Assembly: GCF_001550375.1 (NCBI RefSeq) | Contig: NZ_LRTR01000532.1 | Span: 1 to 64,000, forward strand | Direction of reading: 5' to 3' | From: Streptomyces europaeiscabiei | GTDB lineage: Bacteria; Actinomycetota; Actinomycetes; Streptomycetales; Streptomycetaceae | DNA: 64,000 nt | Shown: piece by piece, positions 16,597 to 24,807 of the stretch | Layout: every line of letters starts with the position of its first letter | How positions within the stretch are numbered: the first letter of the stretch is position 1 | The notes under the pieces: model-generated | The model's input: the letters and a program-made list of their open reading frames with translations, nothing else | Told to the model about the DNA's origin: nothing | The model's database searches: none | Position numbers and translations under genes: made by a program

Positions 16597-17475
16597 GTGT
16601 ACACCATCGGTGTCAACCCGTGGGTCTGGGCCTCGCCGGTCGACGACGAGGCCATGGCCGAGCTGGTACCGCGGATCGCGGCGTTCGGTTTCGACGCGGT
16701 CGAGCTGCCGATCGAGCAACCCGGCGACTGGGACCCGGCCCGCACCCGGGACCTGCTGGCGGCGTACGGCCTGCGCGCGGTCGGCGTCTGTGCGGTCACC
16801 TCGCCCGGACGTGACCTCGTGAACGCCCCGCCGGAGGTCGTCGCCTCCACCGTGGCGTACCTGCGGACGTGTGTGGACAGCGCGGTGGCCGTCGGCGCGC
16901 CCTGCGTCGGCGGCCCGGTCTACGCCGCGGTGGGGCGGACCTGGCGCATGTCACCGGTGGAGCGCGCGGCCTGCTACGCGGACGTCCGCCGCGCCCTGCG
17001 GCCGGTAGCCGACTACGCGGGGGAGCGGGGTGTGAGCATCGGCGTGGAGGCCCTCAACCGCTATGAGACGAGCGTCGTCAACACGGTCGAGCAGGCGGTG
17101 GAGCTGATCGACGGCCTGCCCGCGAACGTCGGTCTCATGATCGACACCTATCACATGAACATCGAGGAGGCCGACCCCTACGAGGCGCTCGGCACGGCTG
17201 GTCCGCACATCAAGCACGTCCAGGTCAGCGGCACCGACCGCGGCACCCCGGGGGCCGACCACTTCGACTGGCCACGCTTCCTCGCCCGCCTGGCCACGAC
17301 GGGCTACGGCGGCGCGGTGTGCATCGAGTCGTTCACCGCGCAGAACGAGGCCATCGCTACCGCGGCCTCGATCTGGCGGCCGCTCGCCCCGTCGCAGGAC
17401 ACGCTCGCCCGTGACGGGCTGTCCTACCTCCGAACTGTCCTCCGCGGACTGGAAAACGCTCCCTTGACCGGGTGA
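16597..17475 (+). CDS. Sugar isomerase/epimerase, D-tagatose/D-psicose 3-epimerase-like
   Basis: A GTG at 16597, four bases after the binding-protein stop and with GGAAG just upstream, gives 292 residues. It is a TIM-barrel protein of the xylose-isomerase-like (AP endonuclease 2) superfamily. The metal and catalytic positions of ketose 3-epimerases are all visible: glutamate in VEALNRYE, aspartate and histidine in MIDTYHMNIEE, histidine in IKHVQVSGTDRG and glutamate in CIESF. Such enzymes move a proton at C3 of free ketoses, and relatives act on keto-sugars from 3-keto glycosides or on inositol intermediates. As last gene of the operon it probably acts on the imported sugar in the cytoplasm. 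The precise substrate is unknown. Confidence 0.85.
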   Translation: MYTIGVNPWVWASPVDDEAMAELVPRIAAFGFDAVELPIEQPGDWDPARTRDLLAAYGLRAVGVCAVTSPGRDLVNAPPEVVASTVAYLRTCVDSAVAVGAPCVGGPVYAAVGRTWRMSPVERAACYADVRRALRPVADYAGERGVSIGVEALNRYETSVVNTVEQAVELIDGLPANVGLMIDTYHMNIEEADPYEALGTAGPHIKHVQVSGTDRGTPGADHFDWPRFLARLATTGYGGAVCIESFTAQNEAIATAASIWRPLAPSQDTLARDGLSYLRTVLRGLENAPLTG

Positions 17476-17506
17476 AAGGGGTCGCTTTGGTTTCCGAACG
17501 ACGTCG

Positions 17507-17517
17507 CACGTCATACG
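17507..17517. promoter_or_regulatory. Single GTCATAC site, same motif as in the gntR promoter region
   Basis: The stretch CACGTCATACG lies in the 258-base gap before the beta-helix gene. Three copies of CGTCATAC(G) sit in the intergenic region between the GntR-type regulator gene and its divergent transporter. The shared motif suggests, but does not prove, control by the same repressor. Confidence 0.4.
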
Positions 17518-17733
17518 CATCGGCCCACGGGGAACCGCCCTACGGTCCGACCGGTCTGTGCACCGACCGCCGTACAACGCGCCGACAGTTCGGCGGTCGG
17601 CACCGAGCGAAGCGCAACGCCCACGCCCACGCCCGAACGTCGTGTCCCCTCCGCGAGCCCTCATCCCCGCACGCCGAGTAGCCCGGTCGCGCCGTCATCC
17701 CCTTCCGCCCGGGAACCGCCATAAGGAGAAAGC

Positions 17734-20115
17734 GTGTTCACCACTCTCAGTTGGATACGAAGGCGGCTTCTGGCCGGAGCCGCCACAGCCGGTTTGACCG
17801 CGACCGCCGTGATGGCGTTCCCCGCGCCCGCATCCGCGGCTCCCCTCACCGTGCACGTCTCGCCGTCCGGCACCGGCACCGACTGCTCCAGCGCGCAGCC
17901 GTGCTCACTGACAGCCGCGCAGGCGGCGGTGCGATCGCTCAACGACGCCATGTCGGACGACATCGTGGTGCAGTTGGCCGACGGCGTGTACCGGCTGGCC
18001 CAACCCTGGCGGCTGACGGCGGAGGACTCCGGTTCAGGCGGTCACACGGTCGTGTGGCGGGCCGCCCCGTCGGCGCGTCCGGTGATCACCGGTGCCCGGG
18101 CGGTCACCGACTGGTCGGTGGCCGACGCAGCCAGGAACATCTGGCGGGCCGACGTGCCCGAGGGTCTCGATGCCCGGCAGCTCCATGTCGACGGCGCCGT
18201 CGCCACCCGGGCACGCACGCAGGTGAACAGGGCCGATTTCACGGCCTCCAGCGCCGGAATGACGTTCTCGGGCGGTGCGCTGAGCTATCTGAACAACCTG
18301 GCCGACCAGAGCCGGATCGAGGTGGAGAGCGTCAACTCCTTCACCGACCGGTACTCGCCGGTGCAGAGCATCAGTGCGAACTTCATCACGATGCAGCAGC
18401 CGGCATGGAACAACAACAACTTCGGCTACGACACCCTCATGCGGCCACACCGGGCCGGTCCGTTCTACCTGTCCAACGCGTACGAGTTCTTGGACTCGCC
18501 CGGCGAGTGGTACCTCAACCCCACGGCCGGAGCCTTGTACTACATCCCCCTGGCCGGGCAGAACATGAGCACCGTCAGCGTGGAACTGCCGACGCTGCAG
18601 TCGCTGGTGAACGTCGGGGGCACGTACGGCGAGCCGGCGCACCACGTCACGTTCAGCGGGATCACCTTCACCGGTACGAGCTGGCTGGGCCCCAGCAGCA
18701 ACCAGGGTTACGCAGACCAGCAGACCGGCGCGTACATCGCCGGCAACTGGAGCTGGCCGAGCTTCGACTCCTGCCACAACGGCTGCACGCAGTTCGAGGC
18801 CGCCCGGCCGCACTGGCGGCAGATGCCGGCCGCCGTGCAGATCTCCGCCGCCAACACCATCACCTTCAGCGACTCCAAGTTCGTCAACCTGGGCCAGACG
18901 GCCATCGGTATCGGCAACGACGCCAACGCCCACGCCAGCGGCGTCGGCCTGGGCGCCGGCAACATCACGGTGACCCGGTCGGAGATCGCCCGGAGCTCAG
19001 CCGGTGGCATCCTCGTGGGAGGCGTGCGTGCCGACGCCCACCACCCCAGCGACCAGCGCATGGTCAACAGGGACATCACGATCAGCAACAACCGCATCCA
19101 CGACCTCGGGACGGACCACCGGGGCATCGTCTCTGTCCTGACCACGTACGTCACCAACAGCACCGTCGCCCAGAACGAGGTCTACAACATGCCGTACTCC
19201 GGCATGTCGATCGGGTACGGCTGGGGCGCCAACGACGCGGGCGGCAGCAACCACTACGCCAACCGCGGCCTGTACAACTACCAGCCGCGCTACACGACGC
19301 CGACCACCGCGTCCAACAACCGGCTCGTCGGCAACTACATCCACGATGTCATGCAGCAGATGAACGACGGTGGCTGCATCTACACGCTCGGATGGAACCC
19401 GAGCGCGACGATCAGCCGGAACCACTGCCTGCGGACCAACGGATACTTCGGGCTGTACTTCGACGAGGGCTCGAAGTACTACACGGCCACCAACAACGTC
19501 TTCGCCAACACCGGTACGTGGGCGACGGCCAACTACTGGGGTGGCGAGAACATGGGGAACTGGACCGTCACCAACAACTGGTCGACCAACGGCAGCACGA
19601 ACGTGACCGACGGGGACCGCGGCAACGTGGTCTCCGGCAATGTCACGGTCACGAATGGCAACTGGCCTTCCGGTGCCCAGGACGTGATGGCGTCCGCCGG
19701 ACCGCAGGACACCACCCCACCGCCGACAACGGCTCAGCAGATCGTGGGCGCGCAGTCGGGCCGCTGCCTGACCGTCCCCGGCTCCAGCACCACCAACGGC
19801 ACCCAGACCCAACTCTGGGACTGCACCGGCGCGGCCGGCCAGACCTGGACCTACACCGCCGGCAAACAACTGACCGTCTCCGGCAACAAGTGCCTCGACG
19901 CCAGCGGACGCGGCACCACCAACGGCACCCCGGTCGTCATCTGGGACTGCAACGGCCAGAACAACCAACAGTGGAACGTCAACCCCAACGGCACCATCAC
20001 CGGCGTCCAGTCCGGACTCTGCCTCGACGCCAACGCCGGCGGCACCGCCAACGGCACCAGGATCACCCTCTGGTCCTGCCACGGCGGCACCAACCAGCAG
20101 TGGGCACGGCGATAG
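17734..20115 (+). CDS. Secreted right-handed beta-helix enzyme with C-terminal ricin lectin
   Basis: A GTG start with AAGGAGA seven bases upstream gives 793 residues. An export signal ends near Ala35. Residues about 36-650 form a parallel beta-helix: repeated short strands such as NRDITISNNRIHDLG, NSTVAQNEVYNMPYSGMSIGYGWG and TASNNRLVGNYIHDV, typical of polysaccharide-acting helices. The N-terminal layout resembles GH141-type proteins (fucosidase or xylanase), but catalytic residues cannot be assigned with confidence. A ricin-type lectin occupies about 670-793; its DNA is the inverted twin of that in the GH54 gene. A GTCATAC motif upstream hints at control by the GntR-type repressor at 20789. 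A strong terminator follows. Confidence 0.82.
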   Translation: MFTTLSWIRRRLLAGAATAGLTATAVMAFPAPASAAPLTVHVSPSGTGTDCSSAQPCSLTAAQAAVRSLNDAMSDDIVVQLADGVYRLAQPWRLTAEDSGSGGHTVVWRAAPSARPVITGARAVTDWSVADAARNIWRADVPEGLDARQLHVDGAVATRARTQVNRADFTASSAGMTFSGGALSYLNNLADQSRIEVESVNSFTDRYSPVQSISANFITMQQPAWNNNNFGYDTLMRPHRAGPFYLSNAYEFLDSPGEWYLNPTAGALYYIPLAGQNMSTVSVELPTLQSLVNVGGTYGEPAHHVTFSGITFTGTSWLGPSSNQGYADQQTGAYIAGNWSWPSFDSCHNGCTQFEAARPHWRQMPAAVQISAANTITFSDSKFVNLGQTAIGIGNDANAHASGVGLGAGNITVTRSEIARSSAGGILVGGVRADAHHPSDQRMVNRDITISNNRIHDLGTDHRGIVSVLTTYVTNSTVAQNEVYNMPYSGMSIGYGWGANDAGGSNHYANRGLYNYQPRYTTPTTASNNRLVGNYIHDVMQQMNDGGCIYTLGWNPSATISRNHCLRTNGYFGLYFDEGSKYYTATNNVFANTGTWATANYWGGENMGNWTVTNNWSTNGSTNVTDGDRGNVVSGNVTVTNGNWPSGAQDVMASAGPQDTTPPPTTAQQIVGAQSGRCLTVPGSSTTNGTQTQLWDCTGAAGQTWTYTAGKQLTVSGNKCLDASGRGTTNGTPVVIWDCNGQNNQQWNVNPNGTITGVQSGLCLDANAGGTANGTRITLWSCHGGTNQQWARR
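19753..20103 (+). repeat. 351-bp inverted repeat, copy B (lectin module)
   Basis: The lectin part of the beta-helix gene, about 98 percent identical to the reverse complement of 7162-7512. The two copies enclose 12.2 kb containing the five-domain oxidase, the RbsABC operon and most of the beta-helix gene. Confidence 0.9.
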
Positions 20116-20160
20116 CGGAATCAACGCCTGTCCGCTCCTTCGGGACAGGAGCGGATGTCG

Positions 20161-20194
20161 GCGGTGGGGCCCGAGTGGGTGCGGGCCCCACCGC
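20161..20194 (+). terminator. Terminator of the beta-helix gene
   Basis: Perfect 13-base stem (GCGGTGGGGCCCG with its complement) and an eight-base loop, 45 bases after the stop. Confidence 0.8.
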
Positions 20195-20334
20195 GCCTCG
20201 GTGGATCTGTGGGCACGTGCTGAATGCGGCACGCCGCCGCCGGCCTCTGCCGGCCCCTCGCCCTCGTCGCGCGAGTCCCTGGACGCAATGCCGGTGGCTA
20301 TGGCTCATTCCGGTCGTTCAGAGGGGTGTGCCAA

Positions 20335-20792
20335 GGCCCGGACAGCCCAAGTCGCAGACAGCACCAGCAGCGTCGTCGTCAACAACGCGATCGTGCTCGC
20401 GACGGCGTTCGGCCTGACCGGGGACGTCCGCTACCGCGACAGTGCCGTCCAGGCGACGGACTACCTCTTCGGCCAACGCCCTCAGCCACTCCTACGTGGC
20501 CGGTTGGGGCCAGAGAGCGGCCGGAACAGCACAGCGAATCTTCGCCAACCAGCTTGCTCCTGCCCTGCCGAACCCGCCGACGGGCTCGCTGGCCGGCGTC
20601 CCGAACGTCGAGCTGCAGGATCCGTCCCCCGGCGGGCTGCCGGCCGACTGCAAGCCGATGTTCTGCTGTGTCACTCGACCACATCGACTCGTGGTCGACG
20701 AACGAGGTGGCCCTCAACTGCCACCAGGAGATGACCACCTGCGCTGCGATGGCATCGGCCTCGCCCGCGGCAGGACCGTCAGTCGCCTCTAA
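20335..20792 (+). pseudogene. C-terminal remnant of a GH9 cellulase with at least two frameshifts
   Basis: Three overlapping frames together spell the end of a glycoside hydrolase family 9 catalytic domain. Frame one gives VVNNAIVLATAFGLTGD and VRYRDSAVQATDYLFGQ. The next gives ALSHSYVAGWGQ, FANQLAPALPNPPTGSLAG and VPNVELQDP. The last gives DHIDSWSTNEVALN, which corresponds to the family's YVDHIEAWSVNEVAINW with its catalytic-site residues. Everything upstream of this segment is missing, so the gene is both truncated and frameshifted. It ends against the convergent GntR-type gene. No ribosome site or signal peptide precedes it. Confidence 0.8.
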
Positions 20793-21559
20793 CGCCGCAG
20801 CCGGGTCGGCCCGCCCGGCCCGCTGCGGCGCACCACCCACGCCTCGGTGATGTGGGTGAACATCGCCTCGGCCGCGCCCTCGGGGTCGTGCGCTGCGATC
20901 CGCTCGTAGATGCGCCGATGGCCGTGGTTGGACGCGACGCAGAAGGCGCGGCCGGTTCGGCCCATGTAACGGGCGGAGTTGATGACCTGGCGCTCCAGCG
21001 AACGGACCACGGCACGCCCGATGCGGTTCCCCGACGCCTGCATGACGGTGTCGTGGAACGCCCGGTCCTCTTCCTGGTACGCAGCGGGGTCGTCGACGAG
21101 CTCATCCATCCGCTCCACCAGACCGCGTAGCCGGTCGATCACCTCGGTGTTCGCCAGGCGGGCGGCGACGTTGGCCATATCGGACTCCAGCGCGCGGCGG
21201 GTCGCGACGAGGTGATCGAGGATGGCCAGGCTCTCGTCCTCGGCGATGGTCGCGCCGAGGACCAGCTCGTCAAGCATGTTCCACATCGCCGACGGGGTGA
21301 CCGTCGTGCCGGCGCCCTGGCGGACCTGCACCAGCCCCTTCTCCTGAAGCATCTTCACCGCCTCGCGGACCACGGTGCGGCTGACCGAGAAGGTCTCGCA
21401 GAGCACGGGCTCGGGGGGCAGCGGAGAACCGGACGGATGGACTCCACGGACGATCCGCTCCACCAGCTCAGCCGTGACCGCGGCGGCAAGATTCGCCGGG
21501 CGCCGACTCCAAGCGGGGGCCTCGGAGGCCTTTGCGGATGACTGCGGTACTGCCGTCAT
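20789..21559 (-). CDS. GntR-family (FadR subfamily) transcriptional regulator
   Basis: From the ATG at 21559 the protein has 256 residues. The N-terminal winged helix is clear (LPPEPVLCETFSVSRTVVREAVKMLQEKGLVQVRQGAGTTV read as separate motifs around SRTVVREAV). The C-terminal all-helical FCD domain has its metal-site pattern, including DRAFHDTVMQASGN and HRRIYERIAAHD. FCD regulators usually sense sugar acids or other carboxylates and release DNA when these bind. It is divergent from the transporter/dehydratase operon at 21721, with which it shares a promoter region full of GTCATAC motifs. A longer start at 21628 would run through those motifs and has no clear ribosome site, so the shorter one is preferred. 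The expected role is repression of sugar-acid uptake and breakdown. Confidence 0.9.
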   Translation of the reverse strand: MTAVPQSSAKASEAPAWSRRPANLAAAVTAELVERIVRGVHPSGSPLPPEPVLCETFSVSRTVVREAVKMLQEKGLVQVRQGAGTTVTPSAMWNMLDELVLGATIAEDESLAILDHLVATRRALESDMANVAARLANTEVIDRLRGLVERMDELVDDPAAYQEEDRAFHDTVMQASGNRIGRAVVRSLERQVINSARYMGRTGRAFCVASNHGHRRIYERIAAHDPEGAAEAMFTHITEAWVVRRSGPGGPTRLRR

Positions 21560-21618
21560 GACACCCCCCCGGGACCCGTGCCGTACCAAGGATGTTGGCC
21601 TACTGTACGGCATCCCTG

Positions 21619-21656
21619 TTGACGTCATACGTCATACGGGTTACATACGTCATACG
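21619..21656 (+). promoter_or_regulatory. Promoter with three GTCATAC operator-like sites
   Basis: TTGACG (21619-21624) and TACATA (21642-21647) are 17 bases apart and could be the -35 and -10 of the transporter operon starting at 21721. CGTCATAC occurs at 21623-21630, 21630-21637 and 21648-21655, overlapping both hexamers. Its core GT-CAT-AC fits the GTnnnAC pattern of FadR-subfamily operators, so bound repressor would block RNA polymerase. Confidence 0.6.
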
Positions 21657-21720
21657 AGTTGCGTTCCTCCTCAGCCTCAACTGCCGGACAGCCGGCCACC
21701 ATCAGGAGAGTGGGGCAGCA

Positions 21721-22992
21721 ATGAAGCAGCGAACACTGTGGTCGGCGACCCTGGTTGCCGGGCTCGTTGTCTTAGCCGGCTGCGGAAGCGCATCCGACCC
21801 GGATTCGGCGTCCGGTGGTGCGAAAGGCAAGCTCGTCGTCTGGGACTGGAAGTCCGGCGACGCCACAGCGTCCTCATACGTCAAGAAGGCCAAGGCCGAC
21901 TTCGCCCAGCGGCATCCCGGCGTGACGGTCGAGTTCGTCGCGCAGCCGTTCGAGCAGTACTACACCCTGCTCGGGGCCGCCATCCAAGCCGGCAAGGGGC
22001 CGGACGTCATGCTCTTCAACGGCGGCGGGCAGATCCGTGACCGCGCGGACTCCCTTCTGCCGTTGGACGAGTACGTCCGTGATGACAGGAAACGGCTGGC
22101 CGGGTGGGAGGCCTTCAGCAAGGACAGCAAGACCTACGCCGCTCCGGTGACCTTGCAAGGTCACCCGATCTACTACAACAAGTCGCTCTACCGGAAGGCA
22201 GGGCTGGACCCGGAGCAGCCGGCCACTAGCTGGGACGAGTTCGTCGCCAACTGCCGGACCATCACCAAGGCGACCGGTGCCAGGTGCTTCGCGCAGGGCA
22301 ACAAGGAAGGCATCGGTATCCAGTTCTTCCTGTCCGGGCTCGGCTCGGGCGTCCTGTCGCCCACGGAGTACGACGACTGGATCGCCGGCAAACGAGACTG
22401 GTCTTCGCCGGCGGTCAAGCGGGTCTTCTCGCTCTGGAAAGAGGCCAATGACAAAGGCCTGAACAACGACGGGGCGAACTCGACGGCGATGTTCAACGAC
22501 GCGTTCGCGGTGTTCCAGTCCAACAAGGCCGCCCACGTCATCGGGTTGATGTCGGACATCGGGCACTGGAAGGACTTCGCCGAATTCCTCGACGCCGGCA
22601 ATGTCGGCGTCATGAAGCCGCCGGTCGTCACGGCCGGCGCCACGCCGAGCCTTCCCTACGACGGCGGCATCGGCTACGGCGTCGCGAAGTGGACCAAGGA
22701 CCCCAAGGTCGCCGCCGACCTGGTGCGCTCCCTGACCTCGACCGACGCACTGAAGTCGTTCTACGCCGACGCGGGCGCCATCGCGGCCGACCGCACCGTG
22801 GACGTCTCGAGCGGTGGACCGGCCGTCGCCACCATCGTGTCCGAGATCGACCGTGGCAAGCCCGCCCTGCACGTGGCCCTGTCGTCCAGGACTGTGGACC
22901 TGATGGGGCGGCTGTCTCAGCAACTGCTGAGCGGATCGGTCACGGTCGACGCGGCGGTCAAGCAGCTGGCGGCGTCCGACCAAGCGGGCTGA
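21721..22992 (+). CDS. Sugar-binding lipoprotein (solute-binding protein family 1)
   Basis: 423 residues from the ATG at 21721, with AGGAGAG ten bases upstream. The N terminus has a lipoprotein signal with lipobox LAGC at residues 18-21. The mature protein has the family 1 (maltose/oligosaccharide-binding) layout: KLVVWDWKSGD at the start, GKGPDVMLFNGGGQIRD in the hinge region and PIYYNKSLYRKAGLDPE further on. It captures an oligosaccharide or sugar acid outside the membrane for the two permeases that follow. No ATPase gene is present in this operon, so a shared MsiK-type ATPase encoded elsewhere is likely, as is common in streptomycetes. Confidence 0.93.
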   Translation: MKQRTLWSATLVAGLVVLAGCGSASDPDSASGGAKGKLVVWDWKSGDATASSYVKKAKADFAQRHPGVTVEFVAQPFEQYYTLLGAAIQAGKGPDVMLFNGGGQIRDRADSLLPLDEYVRDDRKRLAGWEAFSKDSKTYAAPVTLQGHPIYYNKSLYRKAGLDPEQPATSWDEFVANCRTITKATGARCFAQGNKEGIGIQFFLSGLGSGVLSPTEYDDWIAGKRDWSSPAVKRVFSLWKEANDKGLNNDGANSTAMFNDAFAVFQSNKAAHVIGLMSDIGHWKDFAEFLDAGNVGVMKPPVVTAGATPSLPYDGGIGYGVAKWTKDPKVAADLVRSLTSTDALKSFYADAGAIAADRTVDVSSGGPAVATIVSEIDRGKPALHVALSSRTVDLMGRLSQQLLSGSVTVDAAVKQLAASDQAG

Positions 22993-22996
22993 GGCC

Positions 22997-23977
22997 ATGT
23001 CATCCGATGGTTCGTCGGTCCGCGCTGCTCAAGCAGGCCCGACCGACGGGGCGCGAGCAGGCGAGGCGGTAGGTGGCCGCGGCCCCGCGTCGAAATCTCC
23101 GCGAGTCCGCAGCGGCCGACGCGCCGAACGCCTCGCCCCCTACGTCCTGGTCGCTCCCGCTGTCCTGATCATCGTGGTGCTCCGGCTCTGGCCACTGGGA
23201 CTGGGTGTCAACTTCTCCTTCACCGGTGACGGCGAAAGCAACGGTGCCACGGTGGGGCTCGACAACTACGCGGAGCTCATCGACGACCCGCTGTTCCGCA
23301 CCGCGCTGCGCAACGTCGGACTGCTGGTGCTGCTGTTGCCGGTCGCGGTCGCGATCCCGGGACTGCTCGCTACCTTCATCTACCTGCGGGTGCCAGGACA
23401 CCCGTTCTTCCGGAGCGTCTACTTCTTCCCGGCTGTGCTCTCACCGGTGATCGTCGGCGCGATCTTCAACCTGCTACTGGCCTTCGACGGTCCGCTGAAC
23501 GACGTGCTCCGCGGCTCAGGGGTCGGCCCGGTCGACTGGCTCGGCGATCCCGACGTAGCCATGTTCGCCGTTGTCGGCGTGCACATCTGGGCGACGTCAG
23601 GAATGGCGCTGGTGGTGTTCCTGGCCGGGTTCGCGACCCTGGACTCCGCACTTCTGGACGCCGCCCGGGTCGACGGCGCCTCGCTCGCGCGGATGATCTG
23701 GCACGTCATCATCCCGGGTCTGTCCCGCACCATCCAGTTCGTCGTCGTCACCACGATGATCGGGATGCTGACCTCGATGTTCGGGCTGCTCTACGTCATG
23801 ACCAGTGGTGGCCCGGAAGGGTCGACCTACCTGCCGGAGTACTACATCTGGGTCCAGCAGGGGCAGATGAGCCGCCCGGCGCTCGCGTCGGCCGCGTCCA
23901 CAGTCCTCCTCCTCATCATGCTGGTCGTGGGCCTGCTGCAGGTCGGCCTGCTGCGCCGGGCGGGGAGGGAGGACTGA
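22997..23977 (+). CDS. Sugar ABC transporter permease (MalF/UgpA type)
   Basis: 326 residues, starting four bases after the binding-protein stop. After a basic N-terminal tail of about 45 residues come about six membrane segments. The cytoplasmic EAA loop is visible as LDAARVDGASLARMIWHVIIPGL, split around the conserved glycine. It forms the import channel with the next gene product. The stop and the next start overlap (TGATG). Confidence 0.93.
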   Translation: MSSDGSSVRAAQAGPTDGARAGEAVGGRGPASKSPRVRSGRRAERLAPYVLVAPAVLIIVVLRLWPLGLGVNFSFTGDGESNGATVGLDNYAELIDDPLFRTALRNVGLLVLLLPVAVAIPGLLATFIYLRVPGHPFFRSVYFFPAVLSPVIVGAIFNLLLAFDGPLNDVLRGSGVGPVDWLGDPDVAMFAVVGVHIWATSGMALVVFLAGFATLDSALLDAARVDGASLARMIWHVIIPGLSRTIQFVVVTTMIGMLTSMFGLLYVMTSGGPEGSTYLPEYYIWVQQGQMSRPALASAASTVLLLIMLVVGLLQVGLLRRAGRED

Positions 23978-24804
23978 TGTCTCGCCTGGGGCCGAGCAGG
24001 TGGCTGGTCGCCGTGCCGATGGTGCTCCTCGCCCTGGCGACGATCTACCCGCTGCTGTTCACCGCCAACGTCGCGATGAAGACCCGCCGGGAGTACATCC
24101 TCGACCGGTTCTCCCTGGCAAGCACTCTCCAGTGGGACAACCTCGGCACCGCGTGGAACAGCGTCGGCATGGGGCGGTACTTCCTCAACTCCGTGATCGT
24201 GGTGGCCTGCGCCGTGGCGCTGCTCCTGCTCATCGGGTCCATGGCCGGGTTCGCGCTGGCCCAGGTGCGGTTCCGTGGCTCGTCCACGCTGGCTCTGGTC
24301 TGCCTCGCGGCACTGTTCATCCCGTTCCAGGTGATCATGGTGCCGCTGGCAAGGATCATGGCCGACGGCGGTCTCATCGACACCTATCCGGGGCTGATCC
24401 TCGCCTACGTCGCGCAGTTCCTGCCGTTCACCGTCTTCCTGATGACGAGCTACTACCGGGCGGTGCCCACCGAGCTCGTCGACGCCGCACGGATCGACGG
24501 AAACACCCTGTACGGCGTCTACCGGCGAATCATGCTGCCGATGGGTGCTCCGGCACTGCTGTCGGTGGGCATCCTCGACGCGCTGTTCTGCTGGAACGAC
24601 GTGCTCATCTCGCTGCTGATGATGCCGTCGGCCGACCATCGCACCCTGATGGTGGGCATCACCTCACTGCGCGGCCAGTACTCCGCCGACATCCCCACCT
24701 TCGCAGCCGGTGTCCTGATCGCCGGGCTACCCGTGTTGGTGACCTACCTGTTCCTGCAGCGCCAGATCGCCGACGGCGTGACGGCCGGCGCGACGAAGGG
24801 CTGA
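23977..24804 (+). CDS. Sugar ABC transporter permease (MalG/UgpE type)
   Basis: 275 residues with six predicted membrane segments and the EAA loop ELVDAARIDGNTLYGVYRRI, followed by LPMGAPAL. It is translationally coupled to the first permease. The C-terminal part VLIAGLPVLVTYLFLQRQI is typical of the family. Four bases separate it from the dehydratase gene, placing uptake and breakdown in one operon. Confidence 0.94.
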   Translation: MSRLGPSRWLVAVPMVLLALATIYPLLFTANVAMKTRREYILDRFSLASTLQWDNLGTAWNSVGMGRYFLNSVIVVACAVALLLLIGSMAGFALAQVRFRGSSTLALVCLAALFIPFQVIMVPLARIMADGGLIDTYPGLILAYVAQFLPFTVFLMTSYYRAVPTELVDAARIDGNTLYGVYRRIMLPMGAPALLSVGILDALFCWNDVLISLLMMPSADHRTLMVGITSLRGQYSADIPTFAAGVLIAGLPVLVTYLFLQRQIADGVTAGATKG

Positions 24805-24807
24805 CGC

